Below are positions 37,422-46,188 of a DNA stretch of 64,000 nucleotides, piece by piece; within the stretch, counting starts at the first letter, position 1; each line of letters starts with the position of its first letter. The notes beneath the pieces are model-generated. The model had not been told where the DNA came from, made no database searches, and saw nothing but the letters and a program-made list of their open reading frames with translations. Where the stretch lies: positions 112,688-176,687 of the forward strand of contig NZ_FNYH01000005.1 of NCBI RefSeq assembly GCF_900108915.1, in the 5' to 3' direction. The position numbers and the translations under genes were made by a program. The DNA comes from Allopseudospirillum japonicum (GTDB lineage: Bacteria > Pseudomonadota > Gammaproteobacteria > Pseudomonadales > Halomonadaceae).

Positions 37422-38212
37422 CGGAAATTATCCTTCCAAGTACGTAAAGCGGCAAAGTATTCGTCTATAGATGCTTGTTCCGATAAGCCCGCATGCTCGC
37501 GCAAGCTGGCTTGCACCTGTGCTTTTTGTACACGTAAAAAAGGATTAACAGCTAATTCTATCCCCAAGGAAGAAGGCAAGGTGGGTTGATTTGCTGCCCG
37601 TGCTTGTCGGCAACCTTCTGTATACTGGCTAAGTGCCTGATTATGGGGCTCTACATGCTGTGCAAAGGCCAGGTTACTTAGCGTGTATTCATGTGTGGCA
37701 TAGATGAGGGTCTCTTCTGGCAAAGCCATAATTTGTTGTAAAGATTGCCACATTTGCGCAGCACTGCCTTCAAATAAGCGTCCGCAACCTGCAGAAAACA
37801 AGGTATCACCACAAAATAATAAGGGGCTTTGTTCCGCTTCTTCCGCAGGCGCAAAGTATCCCACATGGCCCAAAGTATGTCCGGGGAATTCTAATACTTG
37901 GAAGGTGCGTCCCAAGAGAATAAAACTATCTCCCGCACTTAAGCTAAGGCTTAACTCTGGTAATCTATGCTGATCTTTAGCGGCACCTATCACTAGGGTA
38001 TCTGCACTGCGTAAGGCCTGCACGCCGTCAATGTGATCTGAGTGGTGATGCGTGAGCAAGATACCTTCTAAGTGCAATTCATACTGAGTGAGTGCACGTT
38101 GTACAACTTGTGCATCTCCTGGGTCGACAACCCAGCATCTTGAACTACCGCTTTGAGTTAATAGCCAAATATAGTTATCGTCTAAAGCGGCTAAGGGGCG
38201 AATTTTAAGCAT
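37418..38212 (-). CDS. gloB: Hydroxyacylglutathione hydrolase (glyoxalase II)
   Basis: Hydrolyses S-lactoylglutathione in methylglyoxal detoxification. 264-aa metallo-beta-lactamase fold with the Zn motif THHHSDHIDG, later ligands in GHTLGHVGYF and FCGDTLFSAGCGR, and the glutathione-binding C-terminal domain with ATHEYTLSNL. Start supported by GAGGGAG. It converges with eda, overlapping by four bases. Confidence 0.95.
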   Translation of the reverse strand: MLKIRPLAALDDNYIWLLTQSGSSRCWVVDPGDAQVVQRALTQYELHLEGILLTHHHSDHIDGVQALRSADTLVIGAAKDQHRLPELSLSLSAGDSFILLGRTFQVLEFPGHTLGHVGYFAPAEEAEQSPLLFCGDTLFSAGCGRLFEGSAAQMWQSLQQIMALPEETLIYATHEYTLSNLAFAQHVEPHNQALSQYTEGCRQARAANQPTLPSSLGIELAVNPFLRVQKAQVQASLREHAGLSEQASIDEYFAALRTWKDNFR

Positions 38213-38383
38213 AAAGAAAACTCCCTCTGATATAAGATTCCTGTGTTAGCATGCTGAGTAAAAAAAAGCAAGCTCTTGATTTTCAATTAACTTGTAGGGA
38301 ATTTTTGCGTTCTGGATCAGTCAACCAATGCAGGCCTATACTCATGCTAATCAAATCCTATGCCAATATAGTGAGAGCATCTT

Positions 38384-39157
38384 GTGCATCCAGATGATGA
38401 AATAAATAAGCAACTCGCTGGCCAGTACGCAAGTTCAAGTGGTGACCTTTTGCCTTTACGTCAATATGCACCTTGGTGGCGCACCTCTCTTGGTCAGCAG
38501 ATTTTGCAGTATCAAAGCCAATATCTTGCTTCTTATTTACACAAGGGGCGTTACGGTGAGCAGCTTTTATGTATGAGTGCATGCTATGAGCAAGCCTGGT
38601 TACCTGCTAACTGTTATCACACCTTATATTGGCAGCCCAGTTGGCAACCTGATATGGCAGGTAAGCCGCAAACGGCCTTAATTTGTCAGCCTCATCAAAT
38701 GCCTTTACCTGAACATAGTATGGATCAGCTGGTGTTACATCATATGTTGGAGGTCTGTACAAGTCCGCAAGCTGTGCTAGCGGAAGCTGTACGTGTGGTA
38801 CGTCCTAGTGGTTATATCTGGATTTTGGGATTTTGTCCTTTTAGTATCCTAGGCGGGTTGGCACGTGCAAAAAGCAAGCAGATGTCCCCTTGGTCGTCGA
38901 CTACTTGGCGTACACCACAAGCGGTTGTCAATCAGTTACAAGCGGCGCATTTGAGTGTCTATCGAATCCACAAGCTGCCTAACAAGCTGAAGGATTCTGG
39001 TGTTGGCTGGCGGGGAACCTATGTGATTCAAGCGCAAATTCAGCCATTACAGCCTAAAAGTTCCCATAAAACGGCTTGGCAATGGCCGTTTGTGCCTTCC
39101 TCAGCAACCTCTTTAGCTAATATCAAAAATCCTTCGACTCACATAACCAAGGAGTAG
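38384..39157 (+). CDS. SAM-dependent methyltransferase (class I-like, degenerate N-terminus)
   Basis: 257 aa. The region around residues 108-150 is the class I methyltransferase motif IV-V part (LPEHSMDQLVLHHMLEV, VRPSGYIWILGF). A canonical Gly-rich SAM motif I is not visible: the matching place reads LLCMSACYEQ. Genes of this type follow gloB in Pseudomonas. The C-terminal 60 residues are Pro/Lys/Ser-rich. Start is GTG at 38384. Substrate unknown. Confidence 0.75.
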   Translation: MHPDDEINKQLAGQYASSSGDLLPLRQYAPWWRTSLGQQILQYQSQYLASYLHKGRYGEQLLCMSACYEQAWLPANCYHTLYWQPSWQPDMAGKPQTALICQPHQMPLPEHSMDQLVLHHMLEVCTSPQAVLAEAVRVVRPSGYIWILGFCPFSILGGLARAKSKQMSPWSSTTWRTPQAVVNQLQAAHLSVYRIHKLPNKLKDSGVGWRGTYVIQAQIQPLQPKSSHKTAWQWPFVPSSATSLANIKNPSTHITKE

Positions 39158-39521
39158 CAAAAGATAAACTTTGTTGTGGATGCCATGCGGGGCTAGACCA
39201 AGTAATCTGCCCTAAACAGGTGAGTAGATGGTGTGCTGTACGCGCCTTTTCTGGACAAGTTTCTTGTGTGTGTTGGAGAAGTAAGTTGAGGTAAGAGGCA
39301 AGATGTGCCCTGATATTAGATACATTAGTATGCGTGCTTAGGGGCTGATTTTTTTGGCTGTCTTGGTAAGCGTAGAGCTGATAATCTCCACGGCTTTCTG
39401 GGAGGCTTAGTAATTTACCAGGATCCAAATGGACAGGTAATTGCGCTTGTGCTTGTATATCCTGCATCGCTTGGATCAGAACTTGTTGACTAAAATGACT
39501 GCTTAAATGCTGCAGAAACAG
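39123..39521 (-). pseudogene. Detached C-terminal half of the exonuclease gene (GIY-YIG-like remnant)
   Basis: The 133 codons directly after the amber stop of the exonuclease gene stay open in the same frame. They begin with LFLQHLSSHFSQQVLIQAM, which completes the exonuclease's last helix. The continuation LLSLPESRGDYQLYAYQD resembles the start of the UvrC-type GIY-YIG nuclease domain fused to such exonucleases (GVYxFY...YIGK), but the second motif reads PLSTHTN and the domain is short. It is therefore degenerate as well as cut off. An internal ATG at 39465-39467 could start a separate 114-aa product. It overlaps the methyltransferase gene at its end. Confidence 0.6.
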
Positions 39522-40034
39522 CTAAAGAGTCAGTGCATCGCCGAGTGCTCGGTGGCGTGCCTGACGCCGTAGATGATGACGGCGAATTAGATGCTCTAAG
39601 CTGTGATGACGAAATTTAGGATAAAGTTTGCGTGATAAGCGCAAAGTGCACAAGGTTTCTGTGTGGTAGCGATATCCTAGACGAGCAAATTCATGATACA
39701 AATAACCATAATCAAAACGTGCGTTATGTGCCACAAGCACACGTCCTTTCAGTAAATGAGCAAGATCTTGCGCTAAATCAGCAAAAACAGGCGCATCTTG
39801 CACCATCTCCATGGTAATCCTTGTCAGTGCTTGTACCGGTTGAGGAATCTGAGTTTGTGGATTCACTAAATGTTGCCAACGGCGTACGACTTGGCCTTGA
39901 TCGATTAAAATCAAGCCAATTTCTGTGATCCGAGATTCACTTGTGTACAAGCCTGTCGCCTCAATGTCTAAGCAAGCTAGGTTAGATAACACATCCGTAT
40001 TGTACATATTTTGAGTAACATTTTGATAAATCAT
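39522..40034 (-). CDS. DnaQ-type 3'-5' exonuclease, truncated by an amber codon
   Basis: 170 aa with Exo I CLDIEATGLYTSESRITEIG, Exo II VAHNARFDYGYLYHEF and Exo III RHRALGDAL, so all catalytic acids and the His are present. The type (LVNPQTQIPQPVQALTRIT, LCTLRLSRKLYPKFRHHSLE) is the exonuclease that is normally fused to a GIY-YIG domain in a protein of about 450 aa, not the replicative epsilon subunit. The TAG complementary to 39522-39524 stops it in the last exonuclease helix. It may still fold. ATG 40034 or the internal ATG at 40007 could be the start. Confidence 0.8.
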   Translation of the reverse strand: MIYQNVTQNMYNTDVLSNLACLDIEATGLYTSESRITEIGLILIDQGQVVRRWQHLVNPQTQIPQPVQALTRITMEMVQDAPVFADLAQDLAHLLKGRVLVAHNARFDYGYLYHEFARLGYRYHTETLCTLRLSRKLYPKFRHHSLEHLIRRHHLRRQARHRALGDALTL

Positions 40035-40208
40035 GCTTTATATAAGCCAAAGCCCGTTTGGACTTAGCATACTAAAACCTAGGCGCTTAGGTGAAAAAAA
40101 TGAGCTAATTAGTTAAAACGTAAAACATTTTATCGGCTTGTATGCACAATGTCATAGAAAATTAACCAGAATCTGCATGTGGGTGTCGCTGATTATCTAG
40201 AGGTCGAT

Positions 40209-40232
40209 TATAATCTTTGTGTGCAGTGCACA
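40209..40232 (+). promoter_or_regulatory. Promoter -10 and operator-like palindrome before the TetR gene
   Basis: TATAAT at 40209-40214 is followed 5 bases later by the palindrome TGTGCA-G-TGCACA (40220-40232), which would cover the transcription start. This is a natural place for TetR autorepression. The -35 is weak. Confidence 0.5.
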
Positions 40233-40306
40233 AAAAATGTCACTCAAGCTATACAAGCGAGCAAGCATGAGTGTGAATAATCACTATCTCAAACCGTGAG
40301 GCCACT

Positions 40307-40978
40307 ATGAGTGCATCCACAGTAGAAAAGCAAGCACGTAAAGTGCAGGAATTTAGGTTAAGGGAAACTCGGATTTTGGAATCTGCACTTGAACTGTTTT
40401 TACAATATGGTGAAGACAGGGTGACAGTGGAGATGATTGCTGATCATGTCGGGATAGGTAAAGGGACGATTTACAAGCATTTTCGCACTAAAGCCGAAAT
40501 CTATGTGCGTCTTATGTTGGATTATGAGCGTGAAATGGCAGCTTTATTTCAATCGCCTAAAATTGCGGAGGATAAAGAAGCCTTATCGCGTGCTTATTTT
40601 GAATTCCGTATGCAAAATCCTGAAAAATATCTGCTCTTTAATCGTTTGGAGGAGAAATTAGTTAAATCTAATTCAATTCCTGAATTAATCGAAGAAGTGC
40701 ATAAATTTCGTGCGCGTAATTTGGAAAGTCTATCGGATTTGATTAATGCACGTGTTTCTGAGGGACACTTAGAAGATGTGCCACCTTATTTCCATTATTG
40801 TGCTTCTTGGGCTTTAGTACATGGCGCGGCGGTGTTAAATCAATCACAATTTTTCCAAGAAGTGATTCAGGATAAAGAGGAATTTTTCCGCTTTCTCATG
40901 GATATCGGTGTGCGCATGGGAAATCGTGGGCAACGAGGGCGTCGCCTTCGGGATGCAGAGTTGGGAACAAACGGTTAA
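40307..40978 (+). CDS. TetR-family transcriptional regulator
   Basis: 223 aa. The N-terminal helix-turn-helix (about residues 15-62) has ILESALELFLQYGEDRVTVE, IADHVGIGKGTIYKHF and the typical KAEIY continuation. The C-terminal ligand-binding half is all-helical. GAGG lies 7 bases before the ATG. The next gene, 41 bases on, encodes a DUF1285 protein, an arrangement also found in Pseudomonas. A palindrome over its own promoter suggests autoregulation. The ligand is unknown. Confidence 0.9.
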   Translation: MSASTVEKQARKVQEFRLRETRILESALELFLQYGEDRVTVEMIADHVGIGKGTIYKHFRTKAEIYVRLMLDYEREMAALFQSPKIAEDKEALSRAYFEFRMQNPEKYLLFNRLEEKLVKSNSIPELIEEVHKFRARNLESLSDLINARVSEGHLEDVPPYFHYCASWALVHGAAVLNQSQFFQEVIQDKEEFFRFLMDIGVRMGNRGQRGRRLRDAELGTNG

Positions 40979-41019
40979 ACTGAACAGATTTACGCAGTCA
41001 CACGCAAGCGAGGGAATTT

Positions 41020-41691
41020 ATGCCAAGTGCTATCAACCCACAGCAGCTGGCAGCTTCGATGCAAGCGCTGACATCGCACTCAGTACCACCTGTTGAGACT
41101 TGGAATCCGCCTTATTGTGGGGAGTTAGATATACGTATCAATGCCCAAGGCCAGTGGTTTTATCAAGGACAGGCTTTTACTCGTGCGGCCTTGGTACGTT
41201 TGTTTGCATCAATTTTGAAATACGAGGCTGGCGCTTACTATTTAGTTACGCCAGCAGAAAAAGTAAAAATCCACGTGGAAGATGTGCCTTTTATCCTAGT
41301 TGATATGCACTGGGATGCTGAAGCTGGCCACTATCAAGGGCGTACCCAAAGTGGAGACAGCTGCGTGCTCGATCAAAAAGCACCTTGGTGCTTAGGACAA
41401 TTTGCACAAGATCCTGTGCCTTATATCAAAGTACGTGCTAATTTATATGCGCGTATGCATCGTAATCTTTATTACCGTTTGTTAGATGCAGCAACTTGGT
41501 GTGAGGGTGCCCAAGCACAACAAGTTTTAACAGCGTATCAAGCACAATGGCAACAAGCATGGCCCCAAGGCATTCAAAGTATGCTGGTACCGCAAACACA
41601 AGGAGTACAAGTCCCGGTTATTGCGCTACATACTGGAAGTTACCCGCTGGGCTGGGTCCTAGAAGAGGATACACAAGGATGTACAAGCTAA
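41020..41691 (+). CDS. DUF1285 family protein
   Basis: 223 aa. The first 150 residues match the DUF1285 family: WNPPYCGELDIRINAQGQWF, LVTPAEKVKIHVEDVPF and the acidic VDMHWD. The last 70 or so residues continue beyond the usual family end with YARMHRNLYYRLLDAATW and a Gln-rich part. No function is established. GAGGG precedes the ATG. The stop overlaps the helicase start by 13 bases, so these genes form one unit with tetR upstream. Confidence 0.8.
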   Translation: MPSAINPQQLAASMQALTSHSVPPVETWNPPYCGELDIRINAQGQWFYQGQAFTRAALVRLFASILKYEAGAYYLVTPAEKVKIHVEDVPFILVDMHWDAEAGHYQGRTQSGDSCVLDQKAPWCLGQFAQDPVPYIKVRANLYARMHRNLYYRLLDAATWCEGAQAQQVLTAYQAQWQQAWPQGIQSMLVPQTQGVQVPVIALHTGSYPLGWVLEEDTQGCTS

Positions 41692-43847
41692 CCGCTGAGC
41701 AAGCTGCTGTGGTGAAACATACACAAGGGCATGCGCGTGTTAGTGCTGTGGCCGGATCAGGGAAAACCTCGACTTTGGTAGAGCGTGTTGCTTATTTATT
41801 AGATCAAGGGGTGCTAGCGCGTCGTTTGCTTGTGGTGATGTATAATCGTAGTGCACGAGAAGATTTCCAGCAGCGATTGAGCCGGCGTTTGCCAGCAAAC
41901 CTAGCGGCTACTTTAGATGTAAGAACCTTTCATTCTTTCGGTTGGCGTTTATGCCATCAGTGGCAAAGGCGTGGCATTTTAGCGTCAAGGCAGCTCCAGA
42001 CACAAACTTGGCAATGGGAGAAAATCGCCAAACAGTGTATGCATGTGCTCGCTGGGCAAGTCAATAAAAGTGATTTAGGAGACTTCAATATCGAAAAGGC
42101 TTTAGAAGATAGCCATTTACAGGCCTTTCAGAGCTTTTGCGATCACGTGAAATCTGGGCTAGAAGATGCAAGCCAGACTTTTACAACGGGTAAATATCAA
42201 CAAGAATACCTTTATTTTATTAAAGGGTTTGATGTTTTTGAAAAACTTTGTGCACAACAAGGGGTCATGTTTTTTAATGATCTTTTATATCGCCCCTTAC
42301 AAGCCTTGATAAAGAATCCTCAGCTTGCTAAAGCGCTGCAAGGCTTTGTAGATTATATTATTGTGGATGAATACCAAGATGTAAACCCAGTACAAGAGTA
42401 TTTGCTAGAAATAGTTGCTGGAGAGAGCGCGCAACTTATGGTGGTTGGTGATATTGATCAATGTATTTATGAGTGGCGTGGGGCGCGTCCAGATTATATG
42501 CTTAAGCATTTTGAAACGCGCTTTCATCCGGTGACAGACTATCAATTAAGTTATAGTTTTCGTTTTGGACCGCAAATTGCCTTTGCTGCAAATGCCTGTA
42601 TTCGTCATAATCAGGCACGTTTACATAATCAATTGAGTATTGCTTATCCTGAAAGCCAAGATACGAAAATAGATACTAAAGTAGGAATTAGTCAACTAAT
42701 CGACATGCTAGATACTTGGCGAAGCCAAGCAAATAATGCGCCCGAAATAGGGATATTAGTGCGCCATTGGAGCTTAAGTTTGACTGTACAGTTAGTCCTG
42801 CTACAAATGAAAATCCCTTTTAAAATTGGTCGTCAAGATAAATTTGTTTTTAACTTGCCGAGTATTCAAACCCTATTTTCTTATATGTATTTAGCATACC
42901 AAGATAAAATTTCCAGTTTAGAGCAAATTCCTGAAGAAAAAAGAGAGAATTATTTTTATGCGATTTTAAGTGCGCCTAGTTTATATTTACGTAGAGAGCA
43001 AAAAAAGGTATTAGTCAAAGCGCTTGCTCAAATCAAAGATTTAAAGGATCTGAAAAAAACATCAATTAAAGAGGTTTTACCTACAGCTTCCGTCACAATG
43101 CAGAAGAAAATACAAGAACGTTTAAATATTTTGCATCGATTATTAACCCCCGCCCGTTTAAAATCTACAGCGCGTTTAGTGAAACACCTGCTGAAAGTAC
43201 TGGATGCACACGCGCAGCTTGAGAAGCAAGCCAGTCAGGAAGAAGATGCTTTGGAAGCGGTGCGTTTGTTAGAGACTTTTGAAAGCTACATAAAACAACA
43301 AGATGCGCCTTTAGATGTGTGGTTAGCACGTTGGCACAACCAAGAAGATACAAACCAGTGGCAAATGCATAGAGCCAGTATAGAAATTTCTAGTGTCCAT
43401 GGTGCCAAAGGGCGTGAATGGCATACGGTGATTTTATGGGGATTACAAGAAGGCGATTTCCCTTGTATTCTCCGGCATCAAATTTTGGAAGCACGTGAGC
43501 TTGAAGCGGAACGACGTTTATTCTATGTCGCTATGACACGCGCCAAGCGGCATTTAATCTTATTTATCCCCAATGAAAAAAGTGATTCTTCCTGTGTGAG
43601 CCGTTTTGTCAAAGAAGCTTGCTGGCAGCAAGCACAAGTACTGAAAAAAGAAGATATCCAAACAAAGACATTAAATCAGGTGGCATTTTTGCCGGCACCT
43701 TGGAACCAAGAAAGTCGACAGGTGTTGCAAGCTTATCTTGATAAATTCAACCAAATTTCACTTAAAGAGATTGCCGGAAACCCAATAAAAAAGCCTGCAG
43801 ATCACGCTGAGATCATTCCGCAGGCTTTTTGCACGATAGAGCAATAA
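41679..43847 (+). CDS. UvrD/Rep-family ATP-dependent helicase
   Basis: 722 aa superfamily 1A helicase with Q motif LTAEQAAVV, Walker A AVAGSGKTS, Walker B VDEYQDVNPVQ, motif III GDIDQCIYEWRGA, motif IV-V SVHGAKGREWHTV and motif VI FYVAMTRAKR. It likely works in DNA repair or replication restart, but is distinct in sequence from UvrD, Rep and PcrA. The start at 41679 gives MYKLTAEQ, the normal beginning; the open frame extends further up. A terminator hairpin lies inside the last 20 codons. Confidence 0.9.
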   Translation: MYKLTAEQAAVVKHTQGHARVSAVAGSGKTSTLVERVAYLLDQGVLARRLLVVMYNRSAREDFQQRLSRRLPANLAATLDVRTFHSFGWRLCHQWQRRGILASRQLQTQTWQWEKIAKQCMHVLAGQVNKSDLGDFNIEKALEDSHLQAFQSFCDHVKSGLEDASQTFTTGKYQQEYLYFIKGFDVFEKLCAQQGVMFFNDLLYRPLQALIKNPQLAKALQGFVDYIIVDEYQDVNPVQEYLLEIVAGESAQLMVVGDIDQCIYEWRGARPDYMLKHFETRFHPVTDYQLSYSFRFGPQIAFAANACIRHNQARLHNQLSIAYPESQDTKIDTKVGISQLIDMLDTWRSQANNAPEIGILVRHWSLSLTVQLVLLQMKIPFKIGRQDKFVFNLPSIQTLFSYMYLAYQDKISSLEQIPEEKRENYFYAILSAPSLYLRREQKKVLVKALAQIKDLKDLKKTSIKEVLPTASVTMQKKIQERLNILHRLLTPARLKSTARLVKHLLKVLDAHAQLEKQASQEEDALEAVRLLETFESYIKQQDAPLDVWLARWHNQEDTNQWQMHRASIEISSVHGAKGREWHTVILWGLQEGDFPCILRHQILEARELEAERRLFYVAMTRAKRHLILFIPNEKSDSSCVSRFVKEACWQQAQVLKKEDIQTKTLNQVAFLPAPWNQESRQVLQAYLDKFNQISLKEIAGNPIKKPADHAEIIPQAFCTIEQ
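43787..43830 (+). terminator. Terminator embedded in the helicase 3' end
   Basis: AAAAAGCCTGC (43788-43798) pairs with GCAGGCTTTTT (43820-43830) across a 21-base loop and is followed by few further T's. It lies before the stop codon at 43845-43847, so the coding end doubles as terminator. It may also stop motY read-through from the right. Confidence 0.65.
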
Positions 43848-43855
43848 TTTCTTGC

Positions 43856-44833
43856 TTATTGTGTCGTGGTTAAAGGCGCTAAATCTGCTGTGCCATAGGC
43901 TGCATCAGTATTAATTTCTTGCTCTAATAAAGGATCACGCTTTTCTAAACGGATAGTCACACGGCGGTTTTTTGCGCGTCCTGCAGCTGAACTATTGGAG
44001 GCTACAGGATAACGTTCACCATGATAACGCGCACTAATGAGCTCTTGCGGCATACCATAGCGAATTAAATGATTTAAGACTAAATCAGTACGAATCTTAG
44101 ACAGTTGGCGATTATCACGGCGTGTACCGTAAGAGTCCGTATGTCCATCTAAAAAAACATACCCGACATCGGGATCTGCTTTCACATAACGAATAATTAA
44201 ATCAAGTAAGTCTTTTTGTTCTTGATTTAGCTCATCGGCTTGACCAGATTTAAAATAAACCGCAGAGCGTGCAATCTGCTCAAAGTTAACTGGTAATAAT
44301 TGTGCTTGGCAGCGTTTAAATTCAGTAAAAGCGGGTTTAAACGCTAAATGAGAAATACGGGCGATTCGACTAGAATAGCGACTGTCTTTATCTTCTTGCA
44401 ACAAAGAAGGCTGCATGCCACGTTGCAAATACTCTAGCATGAGCTCTGTTTGTGGGTTGGCAATCTCAATCCCTGCTTCACCACGGCCAATTTTTACCTG
44501 ACCTAAATCCGCAGTAGCTTGTCCAGGTAGCCAACTTGGCGCTAAGGCAACTAAATGCGCACCACCTGCAGGAAATACTTGCCCAAGTGGGCGAATGATG
44601 GCCTTGACTTTTTCACCTGAGCGATGACTAAAGGTTACTTCGCCAAATTCTGGAATAAAATGGCTTAAGCGACACATTAAAGGAGAAGGTGTTGCCGATT
44701 CCCACTGAGAATCTGCTTGTGTGGCTGAATATTCAAGCGCAGCGGCGGGTGTGCTCCAGCCTAAACTCAAAGCGCTCAAGGTAAAAAGTGAACATAAAAA
44801 GCGCCTTGGTTGAGTAAAAGACCCAGATAGCAT
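43856..44833 (-). CDS. motY: MotY-like flagellar stator protein (OmpA C-terminal domain)
   Basis: 325 aa: a signal peptide (cleavage near ALSLGWSTPAAA), then a domain of about 150 residues (LEYSATQADSQWE, HFIPEFGEVTFSHRSGE), then an OmpA-type peptidoglycan-binding domain with FLDGHTDSYGTRRDN and NRRVTIRLE. The N-terminal part is the MotY type, which forms the T ring in sodium-type or polar flagellar motors; in Pseudomonas MotY works with MotCD/MotAB. GGAGG 9 bases before ATG 44833 fixes the start; the frame runs upstream through a TTG. Confidence 0.82.
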   Translation of the reverse strand: MLSGSFTQPRRFLCSLFTLSALSLGWSTPAAALEYSATQADSQWESATPSPLMCRLSHFIPEFGEVTFSHRSGEKVKAIIRPLGQVFPAGGAHLVALAPSWLPGQATADLGQVKIGRGEAGIEIANPQTELMLEYLQRGMQPSLLQEDKDSRYSSRIARISHLAFKPAFTEFKRCQAQLLPVNFEQIARSAVYFKSGQADELNQEQKDLLDLIIRYVKADPDVGYVFLDGHTDSYGTRRDNRQLSKIRTDLVLNHLIRYGMPQELISARYHGERYPVASNSSAAGRAKNRRVTIRLEKRDPLLEQEINTDAAYGTADLAPLTTTQ

Positions 44834-44940
44834 TTGATGCATCCTCCGCAAGCTAGCAATAAAAAGATAAAATCAAATCTGCATGTGATGCAGCTGAATG
44901 CAAGCAGTATAACTTGGGTCATTAGTCTAGGGCTAGAGAC

Positions 44941-44974
44941 GAAAAATCCACACCTTCAAAGGAAGTGTGTGGAT
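44941..44974 (-). terminator. Terminator of the grxD-peroxiredoxin operon
   Basis: On the minus strand, an imperfect long stem (TCCACAC...GAAG with one bulge) is followed by a T run (ATTTTTC). It lies 27 bases after the peroxiredoxin stop. Confidence 0.65.
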
Positions 44975-45000
44975 TGGAAAACACTGGCTAACAGCTTGGT

Positions 45001-45603
45001 TTAGAGTTTATCAGCGTTCTGATCTAGGTACTGAGCGACCCCTTCAGGTGAGGCTTGCATGCCCTTGTCACCTTTTTGCCAGCCAGCAGGGCAAACTTCG
45101 CCGTGCTCTTCGTGGAATTGCAGGGCATCTACAAGACGCAGCAACTCATCCATGTTACGGCCTAGAGGCAAATCATTCACGATCTGTGAACGCACAGTGC
45201 CTTCTTTGTCGATTAAAAACGCACCACGGAAAGCAACACCTGCTTCAGCTTCAACATCATAAGCTTGGCAAATCTCATGCTTCACATCCGCCACTAAGGT
45301 GTATTTGACCGGACCAATACCACCTTGGTTCACTGGGGTGTTACGCCAAGCATTGTGGGTAAACTGAGAATCAATAGAAACACCTAAGACTTCGACACCG
45401 CGTGCGCTAAATTCAGGCATACGGTGATCCAGTGCGATCAATTCGGAAGGGCAAACAAAGGTAAAGTCTAATGGATAAAAGAAGACCAGCGCGTATTTGC
45501 CTTGGGTCGCTTGTTTAAAGTTGAAGTCACCAACAATTTGGCCATCGCCTAAAACTGCAGCTGCTGTGAAATCTGGTGCTGGCTTACCGACTAAAACGCT
45601 CAT
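45001..45603 (-). CDS. Typical 2-Cys peroxiredoxin (AhpC/Tsa type)
   Basis: Reduces peroxides in the cytoplasm. 200 aa, with the peroxidatic Cys in FVCPSELIALD near residue 50 and the resolving Cys in EVCPAGWQKG near residue 170. AAGGAT before the ATG at 45601-45603 fixes the start; the open frame extends 36 bases up. It follows grxD by 25 bases, so one transcript links a monothiol glutaredoxin with this enzyme. Confidence 0.93.
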   Translation of the reverse strand: MSVLVGKPAPDFTAAAVLGDGQIVGDFNFKQATQGKYALVFFYPLDFTFVCPSELIALDHRMPEFSARGVEVLGVSIDSQFTHNAWRNTPVNQGGIGPVKYTLVADVKHEICQAYDVEAEAGVAFRGAFLIDKEGTVRSQIVNDLPLGRNMDELLRLVDALQFHEEHGEVCPAGWQKGDKGMQASPEGVAQYLDQNADKL

Positions 45604-45628
45604 GTAAAAATCCTTATTCAGATCAAAA

Positions 45629-45949
45629 TTAGGCTGCAACAGCAGCTTTAATCATGGGTTCAAGCTCACCTTGTTGCGCAAGCTCAGTAATAATATCGCA
45701 ACCACCGACTAACTCGCCACTGATCCACAATTGTGGAAACGTTGGCCAATTGGCATATTTAGGCAGTTCCGCACGAATATCTGGATGCTCTAAGATATTC
45801 ACATAGGCAAATCGCTCGCCACAGGCCATCACAGCTTGTACAGCTTGTGCAGAAAAACCACATTGAGGTAGCTGAGGCGTACCTTTCATATAAAGGAGAA
45901 CAGGGTTAGCTTGGATTTGTTCTTGGATAGTCTCCAGCGTTGTGCTCAT
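45629..45949 (-). CDS. grxD: Monothiol glutaredoxin (CGFS type)
   Basis: 106 aa with the CGFS site in LPQCGFSAQAVQ, the conserved KGTP upstream and the glutathione-binding GGCDI near residue 83. GrxD binds and transfers [2Fe-2S] clusters with BolA partners. The ATG has a GAGGA ribosome site. First gene of the pair with the peroxiredoxin. Confidence 0.95.
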   Translation of the reverse strand: MSTTLETIQEQIQANPVLLYMKGTPQLPQCGFSAQAVQAVMACGERFAYVNILEHPDIRAELPKYANWPTFPQLWISGELVGGCDIITELAQQGELEPMIKAAVAA

Positions 45950-46188
45950 GCTGAATCCTCGTCAGTGAATGATAAAAGAAAAGGTAGGTGATCAATTTCC
46001 AGTATACTAGCTATTTCCTAGTGTTTAAGTCAATTTTATGTGACTGAGCAAAAGTGTAAAGTTGAGTCGCCTAGACTAGTTTTCCACAAACCCAAGGCGG
46101 AAAAGTTGCCAAAGACACGCTTTGTCTATAGGATTTCTCTTTTTGTCGCGCATCACGCGCTTTTGCAAGGAGGTTAAAGAAAAACTCC

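Noticed and set aside
39522..40034. Replicative DNA polymerase III epsilon subunit
   Set aside because: Motif spacing and flanking text match the exonuclease family fused to GIY-YIG domains, and the expected rnhA neighbour is absent.
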